Shown: piece after piece, positions 24,553 through 34,260 of the stretch | How the letters are laid out: every line of letters starts with the position of its first letter | Position numbering within the stretch: position 1 is the first letter of the stretch | DNA from: Gammaproteobacteria bacterium | GTDB taxonomy: Bacteria > Pseudomonadota > Gammaproteobacteria > Enterobacterales > Psychrobiaceae | Length of the DNA stretch: 64,000 nt | Reading direction: 5' to 3' | NCBI GenBank assembly: GCA_013214965.1 | Contig: JABSRU010000023.1 | Span: 1 to 64,000, forward strand | Translations under genes and position numbers: made by a program | Notes under the pieces: generated by a model | Database searches by the model: none | What the model was told of the DNA's origin: nothing | The model's input: the letters and a program-made list of their open reading frames with translations, nothing else

Positions 24553-26052
24553 TCATAATGAAATATTCCTTATTCTCATTTGTTTACTCGGACTGATTTG
24601 TTTTAGTTGATTGATTTTATCAACGATTAGATCGGATATAACGCTACTACTCTGATTGATTATTGGTAATGATTTGAGCATCTGATAACCATCACCACCC
24701 CGTGCTAAATACGTTGACGTAGCCAAGGTATAGCGGGTTAAAAACTCCAGCGGCCGGCCATTGATTTTGACCCAAGCAATGCGACTACCAATCACTTGAT
24801 TTGAGTCATAGCTAAATTGTATTCCTGAGACTTGGGGAAAACGCCCACTAGCGAAATCAATTGCACTCACCCCATGTTCCAATAACTCAAGTAACTTAAC
24901 TCCAGTTATCTCGAGCAAAACAGTTTTAGTGCGATAGGGTATTAAACGAATGATGTCATGTCTTGTTATCGATTGATTAACCGTTAAGTGCAATGTTTGT
25001 TTAAGCATTCCACTATTGATAATTGCGATGTCAGCCGCAAGAGAGTCACGGACTGTATCAGCCACGAAATTGCCGATGGCTGACTCCTCGACTCTAAAGT
25101 TTTGAAAATCTGATAACAGTGGCACTTTTGTCTGACCAATGGATTGCACCAGAAATTGCTCAAGAAAATCACGATAGTCAGCAATTTCAGAATTTATTGC
25201 AACAGAGCCCTGATACTCCTTGTAGCTAAACTGGTTAGTATTCACTGTTAACTTATTATTATCAGCAGTCGACCAACTCATGTTCATGATAGCAACATCA
25301 TGCTTTCCAATCACCATATTGGCAGAGCGAGGATTTGACATTGTGTTAGGGGGCCGTCTTTTGTCACCGTCCATGCCACCAATTAACAAATCAACAATCC
25401 CTTTATTTAAATACCCAGCTAAAGCTTTACTATAACCAGCGTAATGCAGCACGATCAGATCGGCTCCTTGTTGCCGTAATGATTTAGCCAGCGATTTCAC
25501 CACTGATTGTTTTAATACCTCACTTTGATCAAGCGGATTTTGGACTAAGACTCGAGCATCGAGCAATGAAATGATCCCTAAGCTGATCCCCTGTTGAGTA
25601 ACCAAAGCTGTCTTTACTAAGCCATCGAACGGTTTTTTGCTGTGGCTATCTTGAATATTACTGGCGACCAATGGAAACATTGCTTGATTAGAGCGCTTTG
25701 CGAGTTGTTCTCTCGATATGATGAAATTTCGTTTACTTAACACCATAGCATCTGGAGATAAAGTATTGAGTAAGTCAACAATGTGAGCACCTTGATCATA
25801 AAATGACAAAGTACTTGGGGCAAATGAACCACCATAAATAAAGAAAACCGGACCGTCGATTTTACGTTGTTGCTGTAACAACGTCGCCAAATTCGCTAAA
25901 CCTGACAGCTGATTGTTTGAGATGTCATCCGTGCCATGGGCATAAATTAAACGAATATGATGAGAGGGATCTGATGGTGAGGCATTAAGATGAGTTAATG
26001 TCGCCACAGAAAAGAAAATAACACATGAAAACATCCACTGTTTACAGCTCAC
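24553..26052 (-). CDS. 5'-nucleotidase (UshA)-family protein with degenerate catalytic domain
   Basis: 499 residues, signal peptide then metallophosphatase-like and C-terminal 5'-nucleotidase domains. The C-terminal domain is well kept (SAIGNFVADTVRDSLAADIA, then TSTYLARGGDGYQML). In the N-terminal domain the usual metal ligands appear lost: HTNDxH becomes YAHGTDD, GNHEFD becomes SKRNFI, and GGHxH becomes GGMDGD. It starts at GTG 26052 with AAGGA 8 bp upstream. Probably a periplasmic binding or sensing pseudoenzyme, paired with the two-TM protein that follows 10 bp later; this is inference. Confidence 0.8.
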   Translation of the reverse strand: MSCKQWMFSCVIFFSVATLTHLNASPSDPSHHIRLIYAHGTDDISNNQLSGLANLATLLQQQRKIDGPVFFIYGGSFAPSTLSFYDQGAHIVDLLNTLSPDAMVLSKRNFIISREQLAKRSNQAMFPLVASNIQDSHSKKPFDGLVKTALVTQQGISLGIISLLDARVLVQNPLDQSEVLKQSVVKSLAKSLRQQGADLIVLHYAGYSKALAGYLNKGIVDLLIGGMDGDKRRPPNTMSNPRSANMVIGKHDVAIMNMSWSTADNNKLTVNTNQFSYKEYQGSVAINSEIADYRDFLEQFLVQSIGQTKVPLLSDFQNFRVEESAIGNFVADTVRDSLAADIAIINSGMLKQTLHLTVNQSITRHDIIRLIPYRTKTVLLEITGVKLLELLEHGVSAIDFASGRFPQVSGIQFSYDSNQVIGSRIAWVKINGRPLEFLTRYTLATSTYLARGGDGYQMLKSLPIINQSSSVISDLIVDKINQLKQISPSKQMRIRNISL

Positions 26053-26094
26053 AACAACTATCCTTAGTTTAAGTACTCAACTGATTTTAAAGTG

Positions 26095-26131
26095 TTTTAG
26101 GGCAAGACGCAATCTTTGTCTTGCCCTAAAA
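26095..26131. repeat. 14-bp perfect hairpin
   Basis: TTTTAGGGCAAGAC (26095-26108) and GTCTTGCCCTAAAA (26118-26131) around a 9-nt loop. It lies between the decayed transporter and the nucleotidase-like gene. The T/A ends are part of the stem and no clear T-run follows on either strand, so it is a weak or vestigial terminator at best. Confidence 0.6.
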
Positions 26132-26152
26132 GGACAACAACCCATTCAATGG

Positions 26153-26430
26153 CTAAAGATCAAACACTAACGGTACAATAGTCACATCAGTAATGTAATT
26201 AAGTCGATGGCCGCTATATTCAGCCATAGACCAACCTTAGCCAAATCATTTATTTTAAGTTGCCCGGCACTAAACCACGGCATTGGGAGGTGTTGCACTG
26301 GCATCATGAATGCGCAGCTGGCAGCGGTCGACTGGTGTTGCTTATGAAATCCACCACGTGCCATCCATAGTGCTAATCCTAATGTGTGCCATGCGGCTGT
26401 AGTCATGCCTTGAAAAAGGTGGATCAACAA
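26153..26430 (-). pseudogene. Decayed C-terminus of an SLC13/DASS-family transporter
   Basis: Two minus-strand frames alternate to spell the C-terminal signature of sodium/dicarboxylate (SLC13) carriers. One frame gives AASCAFMMPV, the next ATPPNAVV, then back to FSAGQLKINDLAKVGLWLNI, and finally the second frame gives VTIVPLVFDL before a stop at 26153. Intact homologues read CAFMLPVATPPNAIVF...GxxKxxDxxKxGxWLNI in one frame. At least three frameshifts and no upstream part of the gene mark it as a remnant. The open frame of 82 codons starting at TTG 26430 is thus not a real gene. Confidence 0.72.
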
Positions 26431-26636
26431 TCAAGGTTAGCGACACTCGTTGGTGGTTGGTCGATATGAGAAAAATGATTGAGCTGGGCTTGGAGCTGTA
26501 ACTCAATCATCTGATTTTTAGTACGAAACTGTTGTAGCTGCTGTTCTAAGTGTCGTGATTCTCCAGAAATGTATCCTAAAGATAATACGACTAGAAAACG
26601 ATAAAATAATGGTTTTAAAAATTGATTTACGATTAT
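26424..26636 (-). CDS. Possible small TM/coiled-coil protein, no normal start codon
   Basis: The same frame as the upstream GH114-like gene reopens straight after its TAG stop. It encodes about 70 residues: a hydrophobic segment (QFLKPLFYRFLVVLSLGYIS), a coiled coil (GESRHLEQQLQQFRTKNQMI) and a Pro-containing tail to a TGA at 26424-26426. The composition is protein-like and unlike the other frames. There is no ATG, GTG or TTG in the first half; only ATA, ATC or ATT could start it. It is either translated from a rare start by coupling, or a remnant. Function unknown. Confidence 0.35.
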   Translation of the reverse strand: MIVNQFLKPLFYRFLVVLSLGYISGESRHLEQQLQQFRTKNQMIELQLQAQLNHFSHIDQPPTSVANLDC

Positions 26637-26639
26637 TCG

Positions 26640-27482
26640 CTACAAGCATGAAAAATGAAAGCTATCATCTAACTCTAAAGGTAACACTAAACTGCTAAAT
26701 TTCCGATTAATTGAATCACTACACATTTGATGCCTAGCGTTACTGTCTTTGACATACTTACTGTGATATTCAACATTAAAGACGGGCTTGTTAGCAGCAA
26801 TAAAAAGTTCTAGCGGATCACACTCTGATAAACTAAAACATTGTTCAGTTACGATGAAATCATAGTATGGTTCTAAGCGTTTAATCTGGTCAAGGTCGTT
26901 CTTTAGGCCAACGGATAATAACCGTTTGTGTGCAGCATTAGCTAAGTTACTGTTATATTTTAACTGATCTCTTTCCGATAATTTAAAACCAGAATGATTA
27001 ATATAACCATCAACATTATCAATATCAACCCCTTCACAGCCTTTCTCTTTCGCTGTATCTAATCGAGCTAACATGATCTTATAAACGCCAGGCGCATTAA
27101 TATTTAACCAACGCTCACCATTCCAGTCGGTTAAATTGTTACCGAGCTGTTCAGGGAGGAATTTTTTGGCGTCAGAGCGCCATTTTTCATAGGTGCCACC
27201 AGAAAAATAACAAATAACGTGTTTACCTGATGCTTTAATGGCTGCAATTTCACGTTTACTAACATCAAAGAGATCAATAATATGAATTTCGACGGAATAA
27301 TTAGTATTTATTTTTCCCTGCAGCTGGAGTTGCCACGTTGAAAAAACATTAGGTCGATACCAATCACCTTCAGTGATCGGCGGTTTAAGAACCGGCTCTG
27401 TTGTTTTCACTAATTCGGTAGAATTACTACCACCACAAGCGGTCAATACTGACAGCATCATCAACACTAATATTTTCATCAT
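26640..27482 (-). CDS. GH114-like lipoprotein (endo-alpha-1,4-polygalactosaminidase family)
   Basis: 280 residues with a lipobox (LTACGGSN) after a short signal peptide. The rest is a TIM-barrel of the GH114 type: KHVICYFSGGTYEKWR near residue 85, the acidic DIDNVDGY near residue 152 holding catalytic carboxylates, and the end ELDDSFHFSC. The family hydrolyses galactosaminogalactan-like polymers; Pel-type polysaccharide hydrolases are related. The lipoprotein anchor places it at the outer membrane or periplasm. It follows gmhB by 23 bp and lies downstream of the pilus genes. The true substrate is unknown. Confidence 0.85.
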   Translation of the reverse strand: MMKILVLMMLSVLTACGGSNSTELVKTTEPVLKPPITEGDWYRPNVFSTWQLQLQGKINTNYSVEIHIIDLFDVSKREIAAIKASGKHVICYFSGGTYEKWRSDAKKFLPEQLGNNLTDWNGERWLNINAPGVYKIMLARLDTAKEKGCEGVDIDNVDGYINHSGFKLSERDQLKYNSNLANAAHKRLLSVGLKNDLDQIKRLEPYYDFIVTEQCFSLSECDPLELFIAANKPVFNVEYHSKYVKDSNARHQMCSDSINRKFSSLVLPLELDDSFHFSCL

Positions 27483-27505
27483 TATCCTCGATCATCAATC
27501 AAATT

Positions 27506-28054
27506 CTATTTTAATAATGGAACAAGATCTGCCAAGGTGTCAATAATATAATCAGCATCAAGTTGCCCTTGTTCGGTAATAGCCTTTCCTGTTTTTATTA
27601 AAATGTTAGTTGCAATACCCGCATTTTGACCCGCCTTAATATCAGATTCCTTATCACCAACGAGATAACATTGTGATAAGTCTAACCCTAAATGTTCGGT
27701 CGCATTATGGATCATTCCCGGCTGAGGTTTACGACAATCACAGGCTTGCTTATAATCGCCAATCCCATGTTCAGGGTGATGTGGACAATAGTAAATACCA
27801 TCAAGTTCCACCCCTTTATCAGCTAAAGACCAATCCATCCATTGGGTTAAATTAATAAAATCATCTTCCGAAAAATAACCACGAGCAATACCAGACTGGT
27901 TAGTAATAATAATCAGTTGATAACCTTTTTCTTTTATTTTTTGGCAAGCTTCAATCACACCATCAATAAATTCAAAATCATCGACCTTCGATACATAACC
28001 ATTGTCAACATTAATGACACCATCTCGATCTAAAAATACAGCTCTATTCGTCAC
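27506..28054 (-). CDS. gmhB: D-glycero-beta-D-manno-heptose-1,7-bisphosphate 7-phosphatase
   Basis: 182-residue HAD phosphatase removing the C7 phosphate in ADP-heptose synthesis for lipopolysaccharide core. HAD motif I is FLDRDGVINVDNGYV near residue 7, motif II ITNQSGIARG, motif III/IV YLVGDKESDIKAG. The zinc-binding set CPHHPEHG...CDCRKP near residues 92-108 is typical of GmhB. Other heptose genes are not adjacent. It heads a short unit with the GH114-like lipoprotein. Confidence 0.95.
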   Translation of the reverse strand: MTNRAVFLDRDGVINVDNGYVSKVDDFEFIDGVIEACQKIKEKGYQLIIITNQSGIARGYFSEDDFINLTQWMDWSLADKGVELDGIYYCPHHPEHGIGDYKQACDCRKPQPGMIHNATEHLGLDLSQCYLVGDKESDIKAGQNAGIATNILIKTGKAITEQGQLDADYIIDTLADLVPLLK

Positions 28055-28101
28055 ACTAATATACTCTAATAAATAACTTGGTCGCTAGTTTAACATAGCC
28101 T

Positions 28102-28602
28102 TTACTGGTTTAACTCAATCTGAGTCATAATATATTCTCTGGCATGATCCGCTAGGTAACTATTGGACAAGTAGCTACTTTGCTCCCCTACCCATACCAA
28201 TAATCCAAGTTCTGTCTCTTTAAGCTCATTAATATCTTGCCACTTAATCAGATGATTAACATAGGTCGACTCGGTCATTATTCCTTGTTGATCAATCACC
28301 AAAGTAATCGTGCCATTGGCTGATTTGCTAATCATTTGTCGCATTAACCACCAAGGTTTTTGATAACGTACACTTAATGCGTCTAACACACCAAGTAGCA
28401 ACACGAAAAAACTAATGTAGTGATTATCATGGTCGATCGTCAACAATATTAATCCTGCAACAAATAAGAAAATCGCTTTATAAAACTTTTTAAGGGTCAG
28501 TGTTGGGTCGCTCGACTGATCAAAACATTCGGAAAAATGCGTTTTATCAAGTACAAATGCCGTTTGATAATGGTAGTATTCTTTCTCATTTAACACTACC
28601 AA
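28102..28602 (-). CDS. YcxB-like membrane protein
   Basis: 166 residues with two TM helices ([13 protein letters not shown] and [15 protein letters not shown], residues about 44-75) between an N-terminal cytoplasmic segment and a C-terminal YcxB-like domain ([20 protein letters not shown], then [25 protein letters not shown]). The family is conserved but functionally uncharacterised. Its start overlaps the pilE stop by 7 bp, so it appears to be the last gene of the pilus transcription unit. Confidence 0.82.
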   Translation of the reverse strand: MVVLNEKEYYHYQTAFVLDKTHFSECFDQSSDPTLTLKKFYKAIFLFVAGLILLTIDHDNHYISFFVLLLGVLDALSVRYQKPWWLMRQMISKSANGTITLVIDQQGIMTESTYVNHLIKWQDINELKETELGLLVWVGEQSSYLSNSYLADHAREYIMTQIELNQ

Positions 28603-28970
28603 TTTTCTTTTTCACCTGTACTTTTTAATATCATAAATTTTGTCGAATCTCTAACTGAAGTGGCTTTTAGAGTATAACTATCACCATTGGCGGCATCAAT
28701 GCTCAGCTCATGGGTTACTTTGCTGCCGTCTGATGGGACAATATCCGGATGGATATCAGGTAAACTAGCGTCAGTATATTTATTATTTTCACTATAATAA
28801 CGCTCCATCGTCGAACTTAAACTAACCAATGCAGCCTGTGCAACTTGTCGTTGTGATTTCAAAACATGCGATTGGTAGCTCGGATAAGCAACCGCTGACA
28901 AAATACCAACGATTGCAACCACAATCATTAACTCAATTAACGTAAAACCTAAATTTTTTCTTTTCATCAT
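28596..28970 (-). CDS. pilE: Type IV minor pilin PilE
   Basis: Minor pilin, about 125 residues. Class III signal peptide MMKRKNLG cleaved before [20 protein letters not shown], with Glu5 for assembly and methylation of the N-terminal Phe. The C-terminal globular part is short and Cys-free. A longer frame from TTG 29003 overlaps pilY1; the ATG pair at 28970/28967 gives the correct short leader. It is last of the minor-pilin operon and probably forms the pilus tip complex with PilY1. Confidence 0.95.
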   Translation of the reverse strand: MMKRKNLGFTLIELMIVVAIVGILSAVAYPSYQSHVLKSQRQVAQAALVSLSSTMERYYSENNKYTDASLPDIHPDIVPSDGSKVTHELSIDAANGDSYTLKATSVRDSTKFMILKSTGEKENW

Positions 28971-28987
28971 ATTAATCGTCTTCAAGT

Positions 28988-31900
28988 TTACTCTTCTATC
29001 CAAAACATCATTGTACTCTTATTGTTACTTGCTGGGTAACATTCGAGCCCAATACAAAGTATACGCTTGCTAGGATCAGCAGTGGTGCCACTATTACTAC
29101 CGTTGCCACCAATATTTAGTAATGCAGGTCTCGACGGTAAAGACGGATTTTTCAATACCTTTGAGCGATCCGATTTATCACAATTAGCTTGGTCACAACT
29201 ATTAGATAAGTCAAGTGTGGCGTCATCTGGGTTATCAGGTACTACTCTTTTAAAGTTTGGCGTGGCGTCTTCGATATTAACCCGATACAAACGGGCTGTC
29301 CCCTTGCTAATGGCACAACCTGAGGCATCAATCGATGGACTATAAGTAGTAAACCAAACCGCATGGTCAAAGGTTAAACTTGATGCCAATACTTTCTCCC
29401 CATCATTATCCAATGCAACAAACCAACCTGATGCATTAGCCAACTCGCGCTTTGCAAGCGTTGCTTGTGCTTTTGAACCATCACCAATGGTATTAGCTGT
29501 TGCATTATATAGATCAGCCTGCTCAATCGCCACATCATAACCACTGCTAATATAGAGCGGTTGTTTTAGCATATAAAAATTATCGTTAATGACATTATTG
29601 TTTGGATGAGCTCGATATCCAGAGCCTATAGCCACCGCTAACGTTGCATTACCGAGCCCTTTGATGAGTGACACATCCGGTGCATGATAAAAACGTCGAT
29701 TATCGGCATTAGAATCGGTAACCGATAAATCAGCAATGCGTGCGTAACTAATTGATTGACGGCTATCACTAGGCGCAACATCAAAACGCCAGACCTGTCC
29801 GCCCATATCACCGACATACATTTGATCAACATTGTCATCGCCATCAATATCTATCGCTTTAATATCAGACGGAATGCTGTACTTCATTTTTGGGTTTTTA
29901 GTATGACTTGATGTCGACCACAGTAATTTACCGGTCTCAGCAGCGACTATGAACACCTCACTCCCTTTGTTATCATTATGTCGTTTAAGGTAATTGTCCT
30001 GATCTTTATCGTAGCCACCCGCAAAAATTAGAACATCTTGACTCGCTCCGCCAATCTTCATTTTTACTTTTATAGGTTTAGACCAAGTCTGGCCAAGTTT
30101 TTCAAATCCTAAAGTTTTTGGTGAAATAATCCATTTAAGTGTCGGCACGGCACGATTACTAATATCAAACGCATAGTAGTATGAACCACCCCGTCTCATG
30201 CCTGTGTATAAATATTTTTCACTATCACTTTTATTCCAAATGGTTATTTCACCATCCATACCATAGATATGTTGGTTACTTGCAGTCGTTCTAACTTGTC
30301 CCGCCTTAATCTCTTTTTGATTAATTAATAACTGCCCTGGCATAAAGGCATATAGTTCGCTACCCGTTTCAGAATCAATCGCGTGGAGATACCCTTGATT
30401 ATCACCAAAAAATATCACCGAGTCATTATTAGGATAGCTCACTTCGGTGGGTGTTGAATGTAATGGGTCAGCTATGTTCTTATCATTAAGCATCCAATCG
30501 ACAATAAGCTTCTTTTTAGCTTTAGTATTGACGCCGAGATATTTTTTCTTCAATTTTCTATAACTGGCACCTTTCGAAGATAGCTTTGTTAACACTAAAT
30601 TTTTAGACACTGTTGATTTTTTAAAGCCGAGATTACTATAAATATTACGAGGTTGGGTTGCTAGAGCATCGCGTGCTCCGCCCGCCGTAATCACCGCACC
30701 ATCAGCATGATTACTCCACCAACTTTTGGCACCAGTAACAAATTGACCATCAACAATTGCTTTAATTTGCGGTGAACTATTATCATAAATTCCACCATTA
30801 GATTTTAACTGATAACGTTTTAAGTTCCCTGGCCAACTCGATTTTTTATTGGGTTCAAACAAGGCGAAAAAGACTTTATCGTTATGGGATAATTGATTTG
30901 AGGTATTAATTGAGGCCGAACTATTACTAAAGGTAGTTGCTCCCTCTATGATGTTGGTCGTAATCTCTTCAAAGGCTTTAATTAAATCAGCACTATTGGT
31001 CGCGGTGTAATAACGTTTTTCCTTGGCGGCTGTCATTTCTTCGACGGTTTGCCCTTGCCGTGCTAGTTTTTCTAACCAACTATCTGCGTTATTAAAACCA
31101 ATGGTGTAAAGTTTAACTTTGTGTGTTTCTGAGCTATTACCTTCACCATCCCCTAACACTCCGGCACGAAGTTGAGTGGCGAGTTCGACACCACAGGTTT
31201 GAGCATTAGCGTAATTATCAGCGCCGCTGGTCGTACAAGCTGAAATGCCAAGGAAACTGGCGATATCGGTTTGAATATTACCCCAAATAGTGGTGCTGGA
31301 GCTAGTCGCCTCACCATCCGTTAACAAAATAATAGACGCTTCATTCGCTGTTTTATCACAGGTCCCGGTTAACGGGCTAACATATTTTGGGGTGTTCCCA
31401 GTAATAGTAACACCACGACATTGATAAGAATTTAGATTACCAGCGTTACACCCTGTTGGATAACTTATTACGCCATCTTTGATTGCATATTGATGGGCAA
31501 CTCGTTCATTAATTTTAAAAATAGTATTATAGACGTTAGCGCTACGAGTTGTATTTAGGGTGGCATTATTTGGGCTCGCTAAGGCACTGCCACGTAAATA
31601 TTTAGTTGCTTCAAATAACGCAGGTACTATTGCGGTATGAGAATTTAAGGTTTGTTCAGCGAGCGCTTCAAGTAATTTATCTTTAGTTGAAATATGGCGA
31701 GTGACTGCGCTTCTTCTGGCCCCACCTATCGCTCTTTGCTTAAACTCAATAAACAATACCGGCGCGGATGCTCTAGCTACATTTTTAAATCCTGCACTAT
31801 TAACCGCATTATCCACTCCTGTGGTATTGACAATTAAGCTGAGTGAATTGCCACTTTTCCAGCCCGTTTGAGATATTATCTCAGTAATAATATTAGATAA

Positions 31901-32653
31901 ATCAGGCGTGACTATTGGCTTTTCAACTAACGGGTTTTGATAAAAATTAGTCACACGGGCTGACCAATCGCTGATCAAAAATTGAGACGTTGCAGAGGTC
32001 GGTGTTCTTAAGCTAATATCTCTATTATTTAGGCTGAATTTAGGGGATGAAACTTGTTTATCGCCATATATCGTCAAATAAAAACGGGGACAGGCTATCG
32101 TGTAGCCCACAGAATCTCGGCAGGGATTAACCGGAAACATTTCAAGCGATGCTTTGCTAATATAGCTATTTTTTGGGATCGTAATATTGGTAAAACGTAA
32201 ACCAATTAAATTGCCTGCATTAATCGGTAATGAACCGCCAGCATGATCAATTGTCATTACGCCAGTCGCAATATTCTCATGGCCATTATTATGATTTGCG
32301 GTAATCGGCCGATTTAACGAACCGTGTTTTTCAGTAATAATTTGGCCTAAATCAGAAATAGGAAATATCACCGCGCCGGTTTGTTGATTAAGGCGCATTA
32401 AACCAACTTCGACCCCTTTAACATTGCTAATAAATTGATCCATTGCTTTTTTTAATACGGTAAATCGATTTTCCCCACCACTAACATGCGCCGTCATTGA
32501 CGATGAGGTATCTAAAATCATTAATATTTTGGGCTTAACATTACCGCCAATGGTGAAAATTTCAATATCATCGGCTTGTGCTGGCAATATTGACGCCAAC
32601 GGCAAGAGCAAGCCGAACACAAATGCAAAAATCTTATTTGGCAATCTGCTCAT
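28988..32653 (-). CDS. pilY1: Type IV pilus tip adhesin/assembly protein PilY1
   Basis: 1221 residues with signal peptide (to QADDIEIF). N-terminal von Willebrand A-like region with MIDAS DTSSSM near residue 48 and [10 protein letters not shown] near 440. C-terminal beta-propeller (PilC domain) from about 720 on with repeats such as [17 protein letters not shown] and a calcium loop [15 protein letters not shown] near 1000, matching the Ca-binding site known to control PilY1-dependent retraction in Pseudomonas. Part of the minor-pilin operon; it anchors at the tip and mediates adhesion or surface sensing. Confidence 0.95.
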   Translation of the reverse strand: MSRLPNKIFAFVFGLLLPLASILPAQADDIEIFTIGGNVKPKILMILDTSSSMTAHVSGGENRFTVLKKAMDQFISNVKGVEVGLMRLNQQTGAVIFPISDLGQIITEKHGSLNRPITANHNNGHENIATGVMTIDHAGGSLPINAGNLIGLRFTNITIPKNSYISKASLEMFPVNPCRDSVGYTIACPRFYLTIYGDKQVSSPKFSLNNRDISLRTPTSATSQFLISDWSARVTNFYQNPLVEKPIVTPDLSNIITEIISQTGWKSGNSLSLIVNTTGVDNAVNSAGFKNVARASAPVLFIEFKQRAIGGARRSAVTRHISTKDKLLEALAEQTLNSHTAIVPALFEATKYLRGSALASPNNATLNTTRSANVYNTIFKINERVAHQYAIKDGVISYPTGCNAGNLNSYQCRGVTITGNTPKYVSPLTGTCDKTANEASIILLTDGEATSSSTTIWGNIQTDIASFLGISACTTSGADNYANAQTCGVELATQLRAGVLGDGEGNSSETHKVKLYTIGFNNADSWLEKLARQGQTVEEMTAAKEKRYYTATNSADLIKAFEEITTNIIEGATTFSNSSASINTSNQLSHNDKVFFALFEPNKKSSWPGNLKRYQLKSNGGIYDNSSPQIKAIVDGQFVTGAKSWWSNHADGAVITAGGARDALATQPRNIYSNLGFKKSTVSKNLVLTKLSSKGASYRKLKKKYLGVNTKAKKKLIVDWMLNDKNIADPLHSTPTEVSYPNNDSVIFFGDNQGYLHAIDSETGSELYAFMPGQLLINQKEIKAGQVRTTASNQHIYGMDGEITIWNKSDSEKYLYTGMRRGGSYYYAFDISNRAVPTLKWIISPKTLGFEKLGQTWSKPIKVKMKIGGASQDVLIFAGGYDKDQDNYLKRHNDNKGSEVFIVAAETGKLLWSTSSHTKNPKMKYSIPSDIKAIDIDGDDNVDQMYVGDMGGQVWRFDVAPSDSRQSISYARIADLSVTDSNADNRRFYHAPDVSLIKGLGNATLAVAIGSGYRAHPNNNVINDNFYMLKQPLYISSGYDVAIEQADLYNATANTIGDGSKAQATLAKRELANASGWFVALDNDGEKVLASSLTFDHAVWFTTYSPSIDASGCAISKGTARLYRVNIEDATPNFKRVVPDNPDDATLDLSNSCDQANCDKSDRSKVLKNPSLPSRPALLNIGGNGSNSGTTADPSKRILCIGLECYPASNNKSTMMFWIEE

Positions 32654-32665
32654 GAGATAACTCCT

Positions 32666-33163
32666 TTACTCATAACTAATCCCTTGACTAACAACGGCTC
32701 TCGCACCAGAATTGACCATCACTGCTTCGCCTTCTAAAATAAACCTGTTTTCGCCAATTATCGTTGAATTTTCATCAGCATTTAATGACATTCCAGGCTT
32801 TAACCCCTTATTTTTTTGGTGTCGAAAAGTAATAGTGACATTTATTAATCCGGCCTGAGTTAAAAGTCGACTATTTTTAGTCAACGGATCATCACTATTT
32901 AATGCCTCTGATAACGCGATGTTTGAGCCAGCTCTGGTCGCGGTACCATTAATAGTCATGATCGCTTGCGAGACTGCACTTTCAGCATTGTGAAAACTCT
33001 GGTTGATTTGCTGAGCATTAACCGCCATTTTCTGCTGATCACTTGCACTATTGAGACCGGCAATCGAAATTAATGTAATCACCAGAAGCAGCACTAAACA
33101 AATAACCAGAGCCATGCCAGATTGTTGCCTAATAAGGTGTTGTGAGTAATTATTTTTCATCAT
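32666..33163 (-). CDS. pilX: Type IV pilus minor protein PilX
   Basis: 165 residues. Short N-terminal leader then GMALVICLVLLLVITLISIA, the PilX N-terminal domain, followed by a globular part without Cys. PilX lacks the usual Glu5 of pilins and resembles GspK in the tip complex. Its ATG overlaps the pilW stop by 4 bp and it ends 12 bp before pilY1. Identification rests on the operon order and N-terminal pattern. Confidence 0.92.
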   Translation of the reverse strand: MMKNNYSQHLIRQQSGMALVICLVLLLVITLISIAGLNSASDQQKMAVNAQQINQSFHNAESAVSQAIMTINGTATRAGSNIALSEALNSDDPLTKNSRLLTQAGLINVTITFRHQKNKGLKPGMSLNADENSTIIGENRFILEGEAVMVNSGARAVVSQGISYE

Positions 33164-34260
33164 TGAATCAACTGCCTATTTCTGATTTTAATGGTTGAAC
33201 TAACTAAGTAGCGTAACCTGCGATCTTCTGGGTGGTCACTATTGTCAAGGTCATTACCAGGAGCAACTTCCTGCCCAGGCATTTGGTAGGTCGTTGAATC
33301 AACCGATTTCCTAACACTTTGCTGGCTACTCACTAAAAGTGAAAGTTGGATAGCAGCCACTTTGGTCATATCAACAACAGCATTGGCTTTGCGGAATATT
33401 ACATTACCACTACCAATAACCTCACCGTATAAAATTTGCATATTCTCGACCCCTTCAATGATTTCTACAATATCAAAGCTTGGACTAGCAGCATCAAAAT
33501 TATTGGTTGCTTGAAACAAAGAATAAATTGTATCCCCTGCTGAGTTTGTTCGCTCAGTATCGCCAATAAAATAAAGCCGTGATTGATATCGAGAAACGGT
33601 TGCATCTTCGAAATAGCCACGACTAAGAGAGTTAGTGATATTATTAGCAACACCATGGGTTATCGTGACAATGCCAGCGTCTTCTACTGGAGCACTACTC
33701 ACCTTAAAAATATCAGCACTAGCGCAATCAGAAATAAACGCAACATCATCATCTTGAAGTCCAGGATTACCGACTAATTGAATATCATTGATCGCACTAG
33801 TCATGGTGGTACTTAAAAGAGCATGACTATCCCCCATGCGCGCGATAGAAAAAGCATCGGTGCCTTTTTTGATAATATCTTTTATATTGTCGGCATTACC
33901 ATAGAGCGCAGTGTTTAAAGGATTAGCTGCAATCTCAAAACCAACCAGTTCATTTTCACTGGCGACATAAGCCGCTGGCATGTCTCTAATGTTAATGGTT
34001 ACCTTAGGGTCATCAAAACTAATACAGCCACGGTAGCCGATCATCCGAATATCTTGTTTCAAGTAATCAAGACTAAATCGCGCAGAGTCTTGTACTCGTG
34101 ACATTGCAGTGGTGAAGTTTTGAGTTTCTTTAGTCATTAAAAAAACAGAGAAAATCCCTGCCATTAACGCTAATCCAATTACCAGAGCAATCATCAACTC
34201 AATCATGGTAAAACCCTGTTGATTAAGGGTGAATGGTTTTTTTTCTCTTAATTTAGCCAT
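33160..34260 (-). CDS. pilW: Type IV minor pilin PilW
   Basis: 366 residues. Prepilin peptidase site QQG before FTMIELMIALVIGLALMAGI, then the large PilW globular domain (SARFSLDYLKQDIRMIGYRG near residue 50). GspJ-like tip pilin. The start overlaps the pilV stop by one base (TAATG), so translation is coupled. Confidence 0.94.
   Translation of the reverse strand: MAKLREKKPFTLNQQGFTMIELMIALVIGLALMAGIFSVFLMTKETQNFTTAMSRVQDSARFSLDYLKQDIRMIGYRGCISFDDPKVTINIRDMPAAYVASENELVGFEIAANPLNTALYGNADNIKDIIKKGTDAFSIARMGDSHALLSTTMTSAINDIQLVGNPGLQDDDVAFISDCASADIFKVSSAPVEDAGIVTITHGVANNITNSLSRGYFEDATVSRYQSRLYFIGDTERTNSAGDTIYSLFQATNNFDAASPSFDIVEIIEGVENMQILYGEVIGSGNVIFRKANAVVDMTKVAAIQLSLLVSSQQSVRKSVDSTTYQMPGQEVAPGNDLDNSDHPEDRRLRYLVSSTIKIRNRQLIQ

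Noticed and set aside
26095-26131. Strong hairpin taken at first for a terminator
   Set aside because: The stem ends in A/T pairs and no T-run follows on either strand, so intrinsic termination is doubtful; kept only as a repeat.
26182-26430. 82-codon open frame on the minus strand
   Set aside because: It starts at TTG without a good ribosome site, and its residues belong to a frameshifted SLC13 transporter relic.
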